64,000 bases of DNA from an uncultured Actinomycetes bacterium (GTDB lineage Bacteria; Actinomycetota; Acidimicrobiia; Acidimicrobiales; RAAP-2), in the NCBI GenBank assembly GCA_903874965.1, contig CAIQUD010000054.1, positions 1-64,000 on the forward strand. Reading direction: 5' to 3'. The translations under genes were made by a program, and so were the position numbers. Of the stretch, positions 17,955 through 28,110 are shown in pieces. The notes beneath the pieces are model-generated. The model did not search any database, was not told the DNA's origin, and saw only the letters and a program-made list of their open reading frames with translations. Each line of letters starts with the position of its first letter. The stretch's first letter is position 1.

Positions 17955-19145
17955 TCAAGCAAGTGGAAGGGGTTTTGGTTCTGGTGGCAGTCCGAGGACT
18001 CGCTCGCCAATGATGTTTCGCTGAATCTGATTGGAGCCACCGTAGATGGTCTCAGAGCGGGAGAAGAGGAACGTCCGATGAAAGGCATCGAGGTCATAGT
18101 CCTGACCAACAACGAGCGCCGAGACGCCGTCAACGTCCATCATGAGTTCACCGAGGTTCCGATGCCACGTGGCCCAGAACAACTTTGAAATTGAGGCTTC
18201 CGGAGGGGCCGCTGGCCCGTCGACGCCCGTAAGCGACCGGATCGTATTCATCCGAAGGATCTCCAGCTCGACGAAGGTGCGAGCGAGTCGTTGGCGCCAG
18301 ACTGGATCAGTCGTCAAGCCTCGTTCGGTCGCTCGCTCAACCACTGCGTCAAATTCCCGGCGAAATCCCAAGAGGTGACCGAGCAGGCCCACACCCCGCT
18401 CGAACGACAATGTTGCGAGCGCCACGGGCCAACCCTGCCCGGGCTCGCCAACAACGAGATCTGCCTTGGTTCGCGCTTCGGTGAAGAAGACCTCATTGAA
18501 TTCTGAGGTCTTGGTCAACTGCTGAATGGGCCGGACCTCAATGCCTGGCTGATCCATTGGGACGAGAAGGTAACTCAGACCTTTGTGGCGAACACTTCCC
18601 ACTTCGGTCCGAGCGACGACGAAACACCAGTCCGACTGATGAGCAAGCGAGGTCCAGACTTTTTGCCCACTGATCACCCATTCATCGCCGTCGAGATATG
18701 CCTTGGTCGCAACATTCGCCAGATCCGATCCTGCATTCGGCTCGGAGTACCCCTGACACCAAAGCTCAGTCCCCGCAATGATGGGTGGGAGAAATCTTGC
18801 TTGTTGCTCTGGTGTCCCGAAGTGAATCAGCGTTGGTCCGAGCAAACCTTCACCGAGGATTGAAACCCGACCTGGGGCTTTGGCTCTGGCGTACTCTTCG
18901 GCGAAGATGACCTGCTCGTCCATCGATGCGCCGCGTCCACCAAAGGTGGTGGGCCATCCAATGCAGGTCCATCCACCTCGAGCGAGTTCAAGTTCCCATG
19001 CTTGTCGAACCTCGAAACCAAAGGTTTCGTCACCTGAACCTCCGCGACCTCCGAGCGCTGCGAACTCGCCGACGTTGTGCTCAGCCATCCATTGAGCTAC
19101 TTCTTCGCGAAAGAGCGCTTGGTCAACCGAGTCAGTCATGGCCAT
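17955..19145 (-). CDS. Acyl-CoA dehydrogenase
   Basis: 'WCQGYSEPNAGSDLANVATKAYLDGDEWVISGQKVWTS', 'YGGSNQIQRNIIGERVLGLP'. Confidence 0.9.
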   Translation of the reverse strand: MAMTDSVDQALFREEVAQWMAEHNVGEFAALGGRGGSGDETFGFEVRQAWELELARGGWTCIGWPTTFGGRGASMDEQVIFAEEYARAKAPGRVSILGEGLLGPTLIHFGTPEQQARFLPPIIAGTELWCQGYSEPNAGSDLANVATKAYLDGDEWVISGQKVWTSLAHQSDWCFVVARTEVGSVRHKGLSYLLVPMDQPGIEVRPIQQLTKTSEFNEVFFTEARTKADLVVGEPGQGWPVALATLSFERGVGLLGHLLGFRREFDAVVERATERGLTTDPVWRQRLARTFVELEILRMNTIRSLTGVDGPAAPPEASISKLFWATWHRNLGELMMDVDGVSALVVGQDYDLDAFHRTFLFSRSETIYGGSNQIQRNIIGERVLGLPPEPKPLPLA

Positions 19146-19197
19146 GGACAGGTAGCGTACCGACATTGAAGCAACCTGAGCCAAGTGAGGGGTCATC

Positions 19198-19605
19198 ATG
19201 GATCGTGAACCAATGGAACGGACTGATGCTGAGTGGCGCGAGCTCCTGTCGCCAGAGCGCTACGCGGTGCTTCGCGAGGCCGGAACTGAGCGTCCAGGAA
19301 CCGGCGAACTGCTCTATATGAACGACGAAGGCACCTACGTCTGTGGTGGATGTGGGACCGCATTGTTTACCAGTGAAGGCAAGTTTGACTCCGGTTGCGG
19401 TTGGCCGTCATTTGACCGAGCCATAGGACCCGACCCAGTCACGACTCGTGAAGACAGGTCCCATGGCACGATCAGAACCGAGATTCTGTGCACCGCTTGC
19501 GGCGGACACCTCGGCCATGTCTTTAATGACGGTCCGACCGAAACCGGGCTTCGCTACTGCGTGAATTCACTTTCCATTGACTTCGAACCGCAAAGCAAAA
19601 GCTAG
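19198..19605 (+). CDS. msrB: Peptide-methionine (R)-S-oxide reductase
   Basis: 'CGGCGTALFTSEGKFDSGCGWPSFDRAI', 'CTACGGHLGHVFNDGPTETGLRYCVNSLSIDF'. Confidence 0.95.
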   Translation: MDREPMERTDAEWRELLSPERYAVLREAGTERPGTGELLYMNDEGTYVCGGCGTALFTSEGKFDSGCGWPSFDRAIGPDPVTTREDRSHGTIRTEILCTACGGHLGHVFNDGPTETGLRYCVNSLSIDFEPQSKS

Positions 19606-19619
19606 GTAGTCGAAGCTGA

Positions 19620-20012
19620 TCAGAAGGGGTCTGATTCCACCGCCTCCTCAGGCGTTCGAGCGTGGCGGGACACCTCTGCGGTCGCAAAACGAAGTGAAGG
19701 CCCAAGATCTTCAGCAGTCAGTTCAACCTTGCTGCGACGGTGGCCCTCGTCGTCGGTCCAACTCCGTTGCACCAAGCGGCCAGTGGCCAAGATGCGCGTT
19801 CCCTTGGTCAGCGTGAGTGCAGCATTTTCGGCAAGTTCACGGAAACACACAACGTCAAAAAACGAGGTCTCTTCCTCCCACGTTTCAGTGGTGGCATTGC
19901 GCCACCTTCGATTGACGGCAACTCCAAGCGTTGTCGTCGCAACGCCGCTCGTCGTGTAGCGAATTTCTGGCTCACGGGTGAGATTGCCTTCAAGGGTGGT
20001 TGTTGCGGACAT
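19620..20012 (-). CDS. ssb: Single-stranded DNA-binding protein
   Basis: OB-fold SSB sequence 'LEGNLTREPEIRYTTSGVATTTLGVAVNRRW...FFDVVCFRELAENAALTLTKGTRILATGRL', C-terminal 'ESDPF'. Confidence 0.85.
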   Translation of the reverse strand: MSATTTLEGNLTREPEIRYTTSGVATTTLGVAVNRRWRNATTETWEEETSFFDVVCFRELAENAALTLTKGTRILATGRLVQRSWTDDEGHRRSKVELTAEDLGPSLRFATAEVSRHARTPEEAVESDPF

Positions 20013-20086
20013 TGAATTCCTCCTCAGTTAAGGAGGACAGCGTGCTGACATTGACCGCGCAGAACTTCGCTCAGAACCTGAACGCT

Positions 20087-20974
20087 TTAGACGTCGAGAA
20101 ATCTCCGAATTGCAATGGCAGAGCCAATGGAGCCAATGGTCATCCCGAGAAGGATCACGATGGTTTCGCACCAGAACAGTTGCCAATTGGACAAGAGCAT
20201 CTGATGCAGCAGGCCATCAGGTGACTGGCTCTCCGTTCGGACTCGCCAAAATGCCTCGCCAATCCAGATAAACAGCGCGGCAAGTGCAGAACCAATGAAT
20301 CCCTGGACGAGTCCTTCGAAGATGAACGGCACTCGAATGAACCAGTTCGTCGCTCCAACAAGCTTCATGACGGCAACTTCACGCTTTCTCGCGAAGATCG
20401 CCATGCGGATGGTGTTGAGAATAAGCACCGCAGACGACAGCAACAGCACCAACGCAACTACCAAAACTGCATACTGTGCGGTCGTAATCACCCGTTGAAT
20501 CGTCTTCAAATATTGGATCGGCGCAGTTGGCGAACCGAAGACGCCCGGTTGTCCCGAGAACTTCGCAATCACGAGCTTCGCGTCTTGAGATTCATTCGGG
20601 ATGCAACGAATCGATGACGGAATCTGCTCCGGCTTCAGAACTGAGAGTTCTGTTGCGGTCAAGAGATGCTGAGCTTCTTCATAGTCCTGTGCTTGGGTGC
20701 GGTAGTAGCAACCGTGGACATACGGAAAGGCATCGAGTTGCGTCTGCACCGCAGCGATTTCTTGGGCCGAAGCGCCAGGCTCCATCCAGACCGTGACGAG
20801 CGTTCCTTGCTGCCACTTGATCTCCGCGTTTGAGGCTCCTTGACCAAGGACAAGGCTTGCCCCAACCAAGAACAGAGAAATCATGACGGTGAAAACGGCG
20901 GCCGCAGTCGTGACTCGATTGCGCCAGAGGTTGGTGGTTGTTTCTTTGACGACATACTGCGAGAAGGAGGCCAT
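20087..20974 (-). CDS. ftsX: Cell division protein FtsX
   Basis: Adjacent to ftsE with TAATG overlap; 'ILNTIRMAIFARKREVAVMKLVGATNWFIRVPFIFEGLVQGFIGS'. Confidence 0.95.
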   Translation of the reverse strand: MASFSQYVVKETTTNLWRNRVTTAAAVFTVMISLFLVGASLVLGQGASNAEIKWQQGTLVTVWMEPGASAQEIAAVQTQLDAFPYVHGCYYRTQAQDYEEAQHLLTATELSVLKPEQIPSSIRCIPNESQDAKLVIAKFSGQPGVFGSPTAPIQYLKTIQRVITTAQYAVLVVALVLLLSSAVLILNTIRMAIFARKREVAVMKLVGATNWFIRVPFIFEGLVQGFIGSALAALFIWIGEAFWRVRTESQSPDGLLHQMLLSNWQLFWCETIVILLGMTIGSIGSAIAIRRFLDV

Positions 20975-21678
20975 TACCGCTGTACTCCGCCATCGCCGTC
21001 AATGCCATAGACACCGCGGTGCTGATCTCGAACCAAGGTGCCGTGGTCGAGTTCAATGACTCGAAGGCGCATTCGGTCGACAAGCGCCTTGTCATGGGTT
21101 GCCATCACGACCGTCGTTCCGGACTTATTGATCCGATCGAGCAGGGACATAATCCCCTCGGAGATCTTGGGGTCCAAGTTTCCCGTTGGCTCATCAGCCA
21201 AGAGAATCAGTGGCCGATTGACGAAGGCTCGGGCAATGGCCACCCGCTGCTGTTCTCCGCCAGAGAGTTCACTCGGGAGATTGTCACGCTTGTGGGCAAG
21301 TCCCACCAATTCAAGAACCTGGGGGACCTGAGCTTCAATCACCGACTTCGGACGGCCAATTACCTCAAGGGCAAAGGCAACGTTCTCAAACACCGTCTTG
21401 TTCTGCAGGAGGCGAAAGTCCTGGAAGACGCATCCGATATTGCGCCGAAGGTAGGGAACGCGCCACTTCGGAAGGTTGACGATGTCTCGTCCTGCTTCCC
21501 AGATCGTTCCTCGATCTGGAAGTTCCTCTCGGAGCAACAGACGAAGGAACGTGGTCTTTCCTGAACCAGAAGAACCAACCAGGAAGACGAACTCACCCTT
21601 CTCGATTTCAAGCGAAACGTCATCAAGAGCAATGGTTCCGTTTTTGTACGTCTTCGTGACGTGGTCGAGCTTGATCAT
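20974..21678 (-). CDS. ftsE: Cell division ATP-binding protein FtsE
   Basis: '[51 protein letters not shown]...[33 protein letters not shown]'. Confidence 0.95.
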   Translation of the reverse strand: MIKLDHVTKTYKNGTIALDDVSLEIEKGEFVFLVGSSGSGKTTFLRLLLREELPDRGTIWEAGRDIVNLPKWRVPYLRRNIGCVFQDFRLLQNKTVFENVAFALEVIGRPKSVIEAQVPQVLELVGLAHKRDNLPSELSGGEQQRVAIARAFVNRPLILLADEPTGNLDPKISEGIMSLLDRINKSGTTVVMATHDKALVDRMRLRVIELDHGTLVRDQHRGVYGIDGDGGVQR

Positions 21679-21766
21679 GATTTCAGGTCGCCAAAGCGCC
21701 CCGATGGGCACGAAGAGCGTTCTCCCAGCCTACTGTCAGCCCCTCTGCAAATCATGGAGCCCACCA

Positions 21767-22915
21767 CTAACTCGTTGCCTGCCGTTGTCGTCGAAGTTCT
21801 GCTTCCATGAAGGCATCGAGATCCCCGTCGAGCACTGCATCGACGTTTCCGGTCTCTTCATTCGTCCGAAGATCCTTCACCAATTGATACGGGGCCATCA
21901 CGTAGGAACGGATCTGGTTGCCCCAGGCATTTTCTGTTCGTTTACCCGACAGGGCGTCCAACTCCGCTTGGCGCTCTGCTCGTTGGAGCTCTGCAAGTTT
22001 GTTGGCAAGAATCTGCATCGCACGAGCCTTGTTTTGGTGTTGACTCCGCTCGTTCTGACAAGAGACCACCACTCCCGAAGGAAGGTGGGTAAGGCGAACT
22101 GCAGAGTCGGTCTTATTGATGTGCTGACCACCCGCACCTGACGCTCGATAGGTGTCGATCCTCAAGTCCTTTTCGTCAATTTCAATTTCGCTGACATCTT
22201 CAAGGAATGGCGTGACATCAATTGACGCAAAACTGGTCTGACGGCGGTGCTGCGAGTCAAACGGTGACATCCGGACAAGCCGATGCACGCCCCGCTCTGC
22301 AGCCATCAAGCCATAGGCAAAGCGCCCCTTCACAATGAAGGTTGCCGAGAGGAGGCCTGCCTCTCCCCCTTCAGTGGCTTCATCCAGTTCGACGGAGAAC
22401 CCGCGGCGCTCCGCCCAACGTTGATACATCCGAAGGAGCATTTCTGCCCAGTCCTGCGCATCGGTTCCACCAGCTCCTGCATGCACTTCGCAGATGGCGT
22501 CGTACTCGTCGTAGGCGCCGGCGAACAAACTCCGAAGCTCGAGCCCTGACAGTTGACGCTCGAGATCAGCGACGGTTGAGGAAAACTCAGCCTCGAGCGA
22601 CTGGTCAGCGTCGCCGCTGGCCTGTGCCTCGGCAATGAGATCACGCAGCACTTCTGCATCTTCGAGTGCGCTTTTGAGGCCTGCAAAGGCATCCAGATCA
22701 GCATTCACCCGGCCAAGCTCAGTCGTCGTTGCTCGAGCAGCATCGGCGTCATTCCAAAGGTCTGGCTTGGAGGCCAACTCGTCGAGCTCCGCCTTCCGGA
22801 CTTCCTGTGCCTCGATTCCGAGGTAGCTCCTTGCCTCGGCAAGCCGTCCAATGAGCTCCTGGAGCACTGCTCCTGAGTCCCGGACGACCGCCTGGCTATC
22901 GACCGGCTGCGCCAT
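21767..22915 (-). CDS. prfB: Peptide chain release factor 2
   Basis: GGQ motif 'ASGAGGQHINKTDSAVRLTHLPSGVVVSCQNERSQHQNK'; 'RMSPFDSQHRRQTSFA'; continuous ORF; start ATG 22915 inferred. Confidence 0.95.
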   Translation of the reverse strand: MAQPVDSQAVVRDSGAVLQELIGRLAEARSYLGIEAQEVRKAELDELASKPDLWNDADAARATTTELGRVNADLDAFAGLKSALEDAEVLRDLIAEAQASGDADQSLEAEFSSTVADLERQLSGLELRSLFAGAYDEYDAICEVHAGAGGTDAQDWAEMLLRMYQRWAERRGFSVELDEATEGGEAGLLSATFIVKGRFAYGLMAAERGVHRLVRMSPFDSQHRRQTSFASIDVTPFLEDVSEIEIDEKDLRIDTYRASGAGGQHINKTDSAVRLTHLPSGVVVSCQNERSQHQNKARAMQILANKLAELQRAERQAELDALSGKRTENAWGNQIRSYVMAPYQLVKDLRTNEETGNVDAVLDGDLDAFMEAELRRQRQATS

Positions 22916-25637
22916 GGCAGAACTTGTACTTCCGGCCGCTACCGCAGTAGCAGGGTTCATTGCGGCCGATCTTGTCCTCGGGAGTCTTCACGACCGGCTG
23001 CAACACTTCACCGAAGTTGGCCTGGCCTGCTGGACTTTGCGCCTCAGTGCCATCGACAAGTTGTCCACGATCTGGAGCCAAATTGGCAAGGTACGACGAG
23101 TCAGGAACCGGCTCTTCAGCTGCGGCATACACCGCTCGATTCATGTCGACCTCATTTGCCTCTTGCGGCGCAGCTTCGATGTGCAAGACATAGCGGAGGT
23201 AGTCATCGTCGATGTTGTCGATCATGCTGCCGAACATTGAGAAACCTTCTCGTTGCCAGGCAACAAGGGGATCTTGCTGCGCAACCGCGCGGAGATTGAT
23301 GCCCTCTCGCAAGTAGTCCATTTCGGCAAGGTGTTCTTGCCAACGCTGGTCGATGATCTGCAACATCACATCGCGCTCAACCGCACGTGCCGTCTCGACG
23401 CCACCAGGAAGGCTTTCTGCGTGGTGCTCGTAGTAATCGAGTGCTTCTTCGACTGCCGAGTCAATGACTTGCGCTTGACTGGTCGCCTTGCCCAAATCCT
23501 CAACGGTGAACCGAGTTGGGTAGTACTGGTGCAACTCAACCAGCAACTGCTCCAAGTCCCAGCTTTCTGGATAATCACCAGGGCAGCACTGCTTGACGAG
23601 CGCCTCGACCGTCTCAGAGAGCAGTTCTGTGGTTCGCTCTTCTAAGTCCTCGCCGTCCATGATCCGGATACGCCAGGCGTAAATCACCTTGCGCTGCTCG
23701 TTCATGACGGCGTCGTACTTGAGCACGTCTTTACGAATCTCGGCGTTTCGCCCTTCGACGGTGTTCTGTGCCCGCTCGATCGCCTTGGTGACCATTTTCG
23801 CTTCAATTGGCTGATCGTCTGGGAGTGTCCGACCCATCACCCAACTGAGTGCTCCAGTTGCGAAGAGCCGGAGAAGATCATCTTCGAGGCTCAAGAAGAA
23901 ACGACTTTCGCCGGGGTCGGCTTGTCGACCGGCGCGTCCCCGCAACTGGTTGTCGATCCGTCGAGATTCGTGTCGCTCTGAACCGAGGACGTACAGCCCA
24001 CCAGCGGCTCTCACCTGATCGGCTTCAGCTGCACACTGGATGCGAATTCGCTCCAAGGTCTGGCTCAACTGAGCCTGGCCCTCTTCGCTTTCGAGCGAGA
24101 GCCCATTCGAGAGCACTTCGCGTTGGGCCAGAAGCTCGGCATTTCCACCGAGGACAATGTCGACACCACGACCAGCCATATTGGTGGCAACGGTGACGGC
24201 ACCGAGGCGCCCAGCTTGGGCGACCACTTCTGCCTCTCGGAAGTGCTGCTTCGCGTTGAGGACCTCGTGGGGAATTCCCCGCTTCGTCATCATGTCGGAG
24301 AGAATTTCCGATTTCGCAACCGACGCAGTTCCAACCAAGACCGGCTGACCCTTCTCGCGGCGCTCCACGATGTCATCAATGATTGCGTTGAACTTGGCCT
24401 GTTCGTTCTTAAAAATGACGTCTGGCTGGTCGATCCGCTGCGAGGGACGGTTTGTTGGGATTGGCACGACGGCAAGGTTGTACGTCGAACCGAATTCTCC
24501 AGCTTCGGTCTCGGCCGTTCCCGTCATTCCTGCGAGCTTCTCGTACATCTTGAAGTAATTCTGCAGCGTGACGGTTGCCCACGTGTGATTCTCGTCATTG
24601 ACGCGAACGCGTTCTTTGGCTTCAACCGCCTGGTGAAGACCATCAGACCAACGGCGTCCTTCGAGCGTCCGACCCGTGTTCTCATCAACAATGAGGACTT
24701 CACCGTTGGCAACGAGGTAGTCCTTGTCTCGGTGATACAACTCTTTGGCTCGAAGTGCCTGGGTGAGCTGATGGACGTAGTTGGTCGAAACCGCTTCGTA
24801 CATATTCTCAACGCCGAGCGCTCGCTCGACCTTGGCAATACCTTCATCGGTCGGAACGACGGTCTTCTTCTCTTCGTCGACTTCGTAGTCAACCTCGTTG
24901 AGGAGGGTCCGAGCAATCGAGGCGAATTGCCCGTAGAGCTTTGCGGTTTCTGAGGCAGGACCGGAAATAATCAGTGGCGTCCGTGCCTCGTCAATGAGAA
25001 TTGAGTCAACTTCGTCGACAATGGCGAAATGGTGCCCTCGTTGCACCATGGCATCCTTGCTTCGAGCCATGTTGTCGCGGAGATAGTCGAAGCCAAGTTC
25101 AGTATTGGTTCCGTAGGTGATGTCGCAGGCATAGGCCTCACGCTTTGCCTCGGCATTAACAATGTCTGGTCCTACCCGACCGACGGTCAGTCCGAGGAAC
25201 TGGTGAAGCCGCCCCATCCATTGACTGTCTCGTGTTGCAAGGTAGTCATTCACCGTGACGAGGTGGACACCTTTGCCGGCTAACGCGTTGAGGTAGACGG
25301 GAAGGGTCGAAACGAGGGTCTTTCCTTCACCAGTCTTCATTTCCGGGATCCACCCGAAGTGCAGGGCCATGCCACCCATGAGTTGAACATCGAAGGGACG
25401 TTGCCCAAGGACGCGCCATGCACCCTCTCGGACAACGGCATATGCCTCGACGAGGAGGTCGTCAAGCGTCTCTCCTTGTTCGAGGCGCTCACGAAATTCC
25501 GTGGTTTTGGCGCGCAGTTCTTCGTCAGACAACGCCTCCATTGCGGGCTCAAGGGCATTGATCAGCGGGACGATTTCCTGAAGACGACGGACCTTCTTGC
25601 CTTCACCGGCGCGCAGAACTTTTGAGAGAACACTCAT
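22896..25637 (-). CDS. secA: Preprotein translocase subunit SecA
   Basis: 'GMALHFGWIPEMKTGEGKTLVSTLPVYLNAL', 'ATNMAGRGVDIVLGG', SEC-C 'IGRNEPCYCGSGRKYKFCHG'. Confidence 0.98.
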   Translation of the reverse strand: MSVLSKVLRAGEGKKVRRLQEIVPLINALEPAMEALSDEELRAKTTEFRERLEQGETLDDLLVEAYAVVREGAWRVLGQRPFDVQLMGGMALHFGWIPEMKTGEGKTLVSTLPVYLNALAGKGVHLVTVNDYLATRDSQWMGRLHQFLGLTVGRVGPDIVNAEAKREAYACDITYGTNTELGFDYLRDNMARSKDAMVQRGHHFAIVDEVDSILIDEARTPLIISGPASETAKLYGQFASIARTLLNEVDYEVDEEKKTVVPTDEGIAKVERALGVENMYEAVSTNYVHQLTQALRAKELYHRDKDYLVANGEVLIVDENTGRTLEGRRWSDGLHQAVEAKERVRVNDENHTWATVTLQNYFKMYEKLAGMTGTAETEAGEFGSTYNLAVVPIPTNRPSQRIDQPDVIFKNEQAKFNAIIDDIVERREKGQPVLVGTASVAKSEILSDMMTKRGIPHEVLNAKQHFREAEVVAQAGRLGAVTVATNMAGRGVDIVLGGNAELLAQREVLSNGLSLESEEGQAQLSQTLERIRIQCAAEADQVRAAGGLYVLGSERHESRRIDNQLRGRAGRQADPGESRFFLSLEDDLLRLFATGALSWVMGRTLPDDQPIEAKMVTKAIERAQNTVEGRNAEIRKDVLKYDAVMNEQRKVIYAWRIRIMDGEDLEERTTELLSETVEALVKQCCPGDYPESWDLEQLLVELHQYYPTRFTVEDLGKATSQAQVIDSAVEEALDYYEHHAESLPGGVETARAVERDVMLQIIDQRWQEHLAEMDYLREGINLRAVAQQDPLVAWQREGFSMFGSMIDNIDDDYLRYVLHIEAAPQEANEVDMNRAVYAAAEEPVPDSSYLANLAPDRGQLVDGTEAQSPAGQANFGEVLQPVVKTPEDKIGRNEPCYCGSGRKYKFCHGAAGR

Positions 25638-25679
25638 GGTCCTCCAATCCTACCGGCTGGGTTTCAGAACGGGGATCGC

Positions 25680-25853
25680 TCAACCTGAAGATGGTTGCGT
25701 GCGGCTGACCTGGTCTTTGACCCCACACTCGCCTGCTGCAGGATTTCCCGGTTTCAGCATGGCTTGCACCACGACTGACGCCGAGTCCTCACGTCTCAAA
25801 TCGGACCCGGACGGGTGCTCGATCTGGCAGGACTTACCTCTAAACCGCACCAT
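25680..25853 (-). other. Unexplained secA leader: candidate structured RNA and/or 57-aa small ORF
   Basis: ATG 25853 to TGA 25680, peptide MVRFRGKSCQIEHPSGSDLRREDSASVVVQAMLKPGNPAAGECGVKDQVSRTQPSSG; several complementary segments in the same interval. Confidence 0.3.
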
Positions 25854-25944
25854 GCTCAGCGACCAAAAGTCGCCTTACGTGGGTCGTTTCGCCTGCGACT
25901 GGCATCGACTTGCAACCACAGACCCGCACGCAACCGAGAAAAGT

Positions 25945-27168
25945 CTACGTCGGCTGCGTCAAAAGGTCTTCTCCGCCCCTGAGCACCGGTCGAGCGGTCA
26001 AGAGCAACGAAAGTCCACTAACCGCTGCTCCACCAAGGAGAACCCACCTCGAACCAAGAAGCGTTACCAGCACGCCTCCGATGCCAAAGCCAATGATCGA
26101 TGCAGCTCCGAAAATGCCGCCGACAATCGCCATAACTCTCCCTCGAACCTCATCTCGTGTTCGTCGAGCCATGAGGATGCCAAATTGCACATTGGCAACT
26201 CCATTAGCAATGCCGGTTACGACGGCGCCGAGCGCGGCCTGCCAGATGGTCAAGGAACTCCCAACGATCAGGATTCCTGCTGCCATCGTTCCGCAGCAAA
26301 GCACGATGAGTTGGTCTGGGCCTTTCGCCAAAACAGTGTGATGGCGGGCGGTCAATGTCGCCGCCAACATGCCAATGCCAAAACAGGCAAAGAACACGCC
26401 ATAAGCAAGAGCAGACCCATGGAGCACATCCATGATGAAGAAGATGTCCGAGACATCAACAACAGAAATCGCCGCAATGAAGACCGAGAGGAGGATCACG
26501 ATCGAACGAAGCCCGCGATGGTGCCAAATGAACGTCACCCCCTTGAAGGTCTCGCCGCGGACTCGATCTTGACCTGCGCCTGAAGGGATTCGATCGACAC
26601 GTAACAGCATCGCCACAACCACGAGCACGAAAAACGTCACCGCATCGCCTAAGAGCGGCACGTGAAAGCCCGCGTAGTAAACGAGCACCCCGCCAAGAAA
26701 TGGTCCCATTGTCTGTGCTGCGGTCGTTAGCGACTGCTGAAGTCCAATTGCCGCTGGGAGTTCCGAATCGGAAACAAGGATTGGAACGAGAGCCCCCCAC
26801 GCAGGATTGACGACCGCAGTGCCCGCCGCAAGTGCTGCGATCAAAGCAAGGAGCCACCACCCACTCACGAGGGCCAGCCCAATGCAGAGGAGACCTTGAA
26901 CAACCAATGTCACGAAGAGAATTGGACGGGTTCGGACTCGATCAACCAGAAGTCCTGCCCACGGGGCCAGCAAGAGGAGCGGAAGGGTGCCGGCGAGCGC
27001 GATTGCGGCAAGACCAAAATGTCCGAGTTCGGCCTTGGCTCGAAACGCGAGCGTGATCAGCGCAACTTGATCACCGAGGATCGAAAGGCCCCTGCCAACG
27101 GCGATCGCCTTGATTGATGCTGGAAGCCGATCCACGGGGCAACAACGTACTCGCACCACCTGATTCAT
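25945..27168 (-). CDS. MFS transporter
   Basis: 12-TM-like profile; 'LPLLLLAPWAGLLVDRVRTRPILFVTLVVQGLLCIGLALVSGWW'. Confidence 0.85.
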   Translation of the reverse strand: MNQVVRVRCCPVDRLPASIKAIAVGRGLSILGDQVALITLAFRAKAELGHFGLAAIALAGTLPLLLLAPWAGLLVDRVRTRPILFVTLVVQGLLCIGLALVSGWWLLALIAALAAGTAVVNPAWGALVPILVSDSELPAAIGLQQSLTTAAQTMGPFLGGVLVYYAGFHVPLLGDAVTFFVLVVVAMLLRVDRIPSGAGQDRVRGETFKGVTFIWHHRGLRSIVILLSVFIAAISVVDVSDIFFIMDVLHGSALAYGVFFACFGIGMLAATLTARHHTVLAKGPDQLIVLCCGTMAAGILIVGSSLTIWQAALGAVVTGIANGVANVQFGILMARRTRDEVRGRVMAIVGGIFGAASIIGFGIGGVLVTLLGSRWVLLGGAAVSGLSLLLTARPVLRGGEDLLTQPT

Positions 27169-27234
27169 CGTTTCAGTTGATCACTGTGACGACCAGACAA
27201 AGCTCAGGCTACGTCCGTCGTTCAAGATTCGTTG

Positions 27235-28110
27235 TCAAGAAGTACGCCGAGCAAACCGTTCTTCCGAAGCCGTGACGCCAAGCCGCAACAAGAGAACCAC
27301 TGCGGCAAAAGGCAGGAGCAGCACCTTGACACCGCTCGAATGTTTCGCCTGATAGCGAAAGGCTGACCGATGATGTGCGAGCAGCATTCTGTAGGGCTGA
27401 CGCTTACGAGAGAGACCTTCAATGTGGGTCACCGTTGCGCGGTCAACAAAACCAACGCCAATCCCGAGATCATGTGCACGACGGCAAAGATCAAGGTCCT
27501 CGGCAAACATGAAGAACGCTTCGTCAAAGCCGCCGAGTGTTTCAAACACTGACCGACGGATGAGGAAGCAGGCACCCGACACCCAATCAACGCCCCATTG
27601 TTCATCCTTGCTCCACGCCGACTGGTAGCGCTTGGTGAACCCATTGGACGGCCATATTGGTGCCAAGAGCGCGTGTCCTGCAGCAATGATCATGTTGGGG
27701 AAGCGGCGAGCAGATGGGTACATTTCTCCGCTCGGATCAAGGATCATTGGTGCCGCAATCCCCCATTGCTCATGAACATCCAGTGCAGACACGAGCAGGT
27801 CAACTGCTTCGGCATGGACAACAAGGTCCGGGTTGCAAATGAGGAGAAACTCGGCCGAGCTCATCGCTGCTCCTCGGTTGACGCCCGCCCCAAATCCGAG
27901 ATTGGTGCCTACTTCAAGAAGTTGAACTCGATCGACGAGCGAGCCGAGCTCTGATCGACTGGTTCCTTCCGGAGCATTGTCCACCACAGTGACCCCACAC
28001 CCGTCATCGAGAAGTCCTTCGACGCAAGTGACGAGGTCTCGACCACTGTGAAAATCAACAATCACCGCGTCAACCCGATCGGCATTTGCCGACTGAGGAA
28101 TACCGACCAC
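27235..28110 (-). CDS. Glycosyltransferase family 2 (rhamnosyltransferase-like)
   Basis: 'VTVVDNAPEGTS...LLEVGTNLGFGAGVNRGAAMSSAEFLLICNPDLVV...SGACFLIRRSVFETLGGFDEAFFMFAEDLDLCRR'. Confidence 0.9.
   Translation of the reverse strand: MVGIPQSANADRVDAVIVDFHSGRDLVTCVEGLLDDGCGVTVVDNAPEGTSRSELGSLVDRVQLLEVGTNLGFGAGVNRGAAMSSAEFLLICNPDLVVHAEAVDLLVSALDVHEQWGIAAPMILDPSGEMYPSARRFPNMIIAAGHALLAPIWPSNGFTKRYQSAWSKDEQWGVDWVSGACFLIRRSVFETLGGFDEAFFMFAEDLDLCRRAHDLGIGVGFVDRATVTHIEGLSRKRQPYRMLLAHHRSAFRYQAKHSSGVKVLLLPFAAVVLLLRLGVTASEERFARRTS

Noticed and set aside
22860-22960. Programmed +1 frameshift in prfB
   Set aside because: RF2 reads in a single continuous frame from ATG 22915 with no in-frame UGA to bypass
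25680-25945. Known riboswitch/SRP/RNase P/tmRNA in the secA leader
   Set aside because: Looked for hallmark motifs of these families by eye and found no convincing match; reported only as an unexplained leader
25597-26583. 328-aa plus-strand ORF
   Set aside because: Antisense to the MFS transporter and secA leader; composition low in hydrophobics, no recognisable domain, and the MFS on the minus strand is clear
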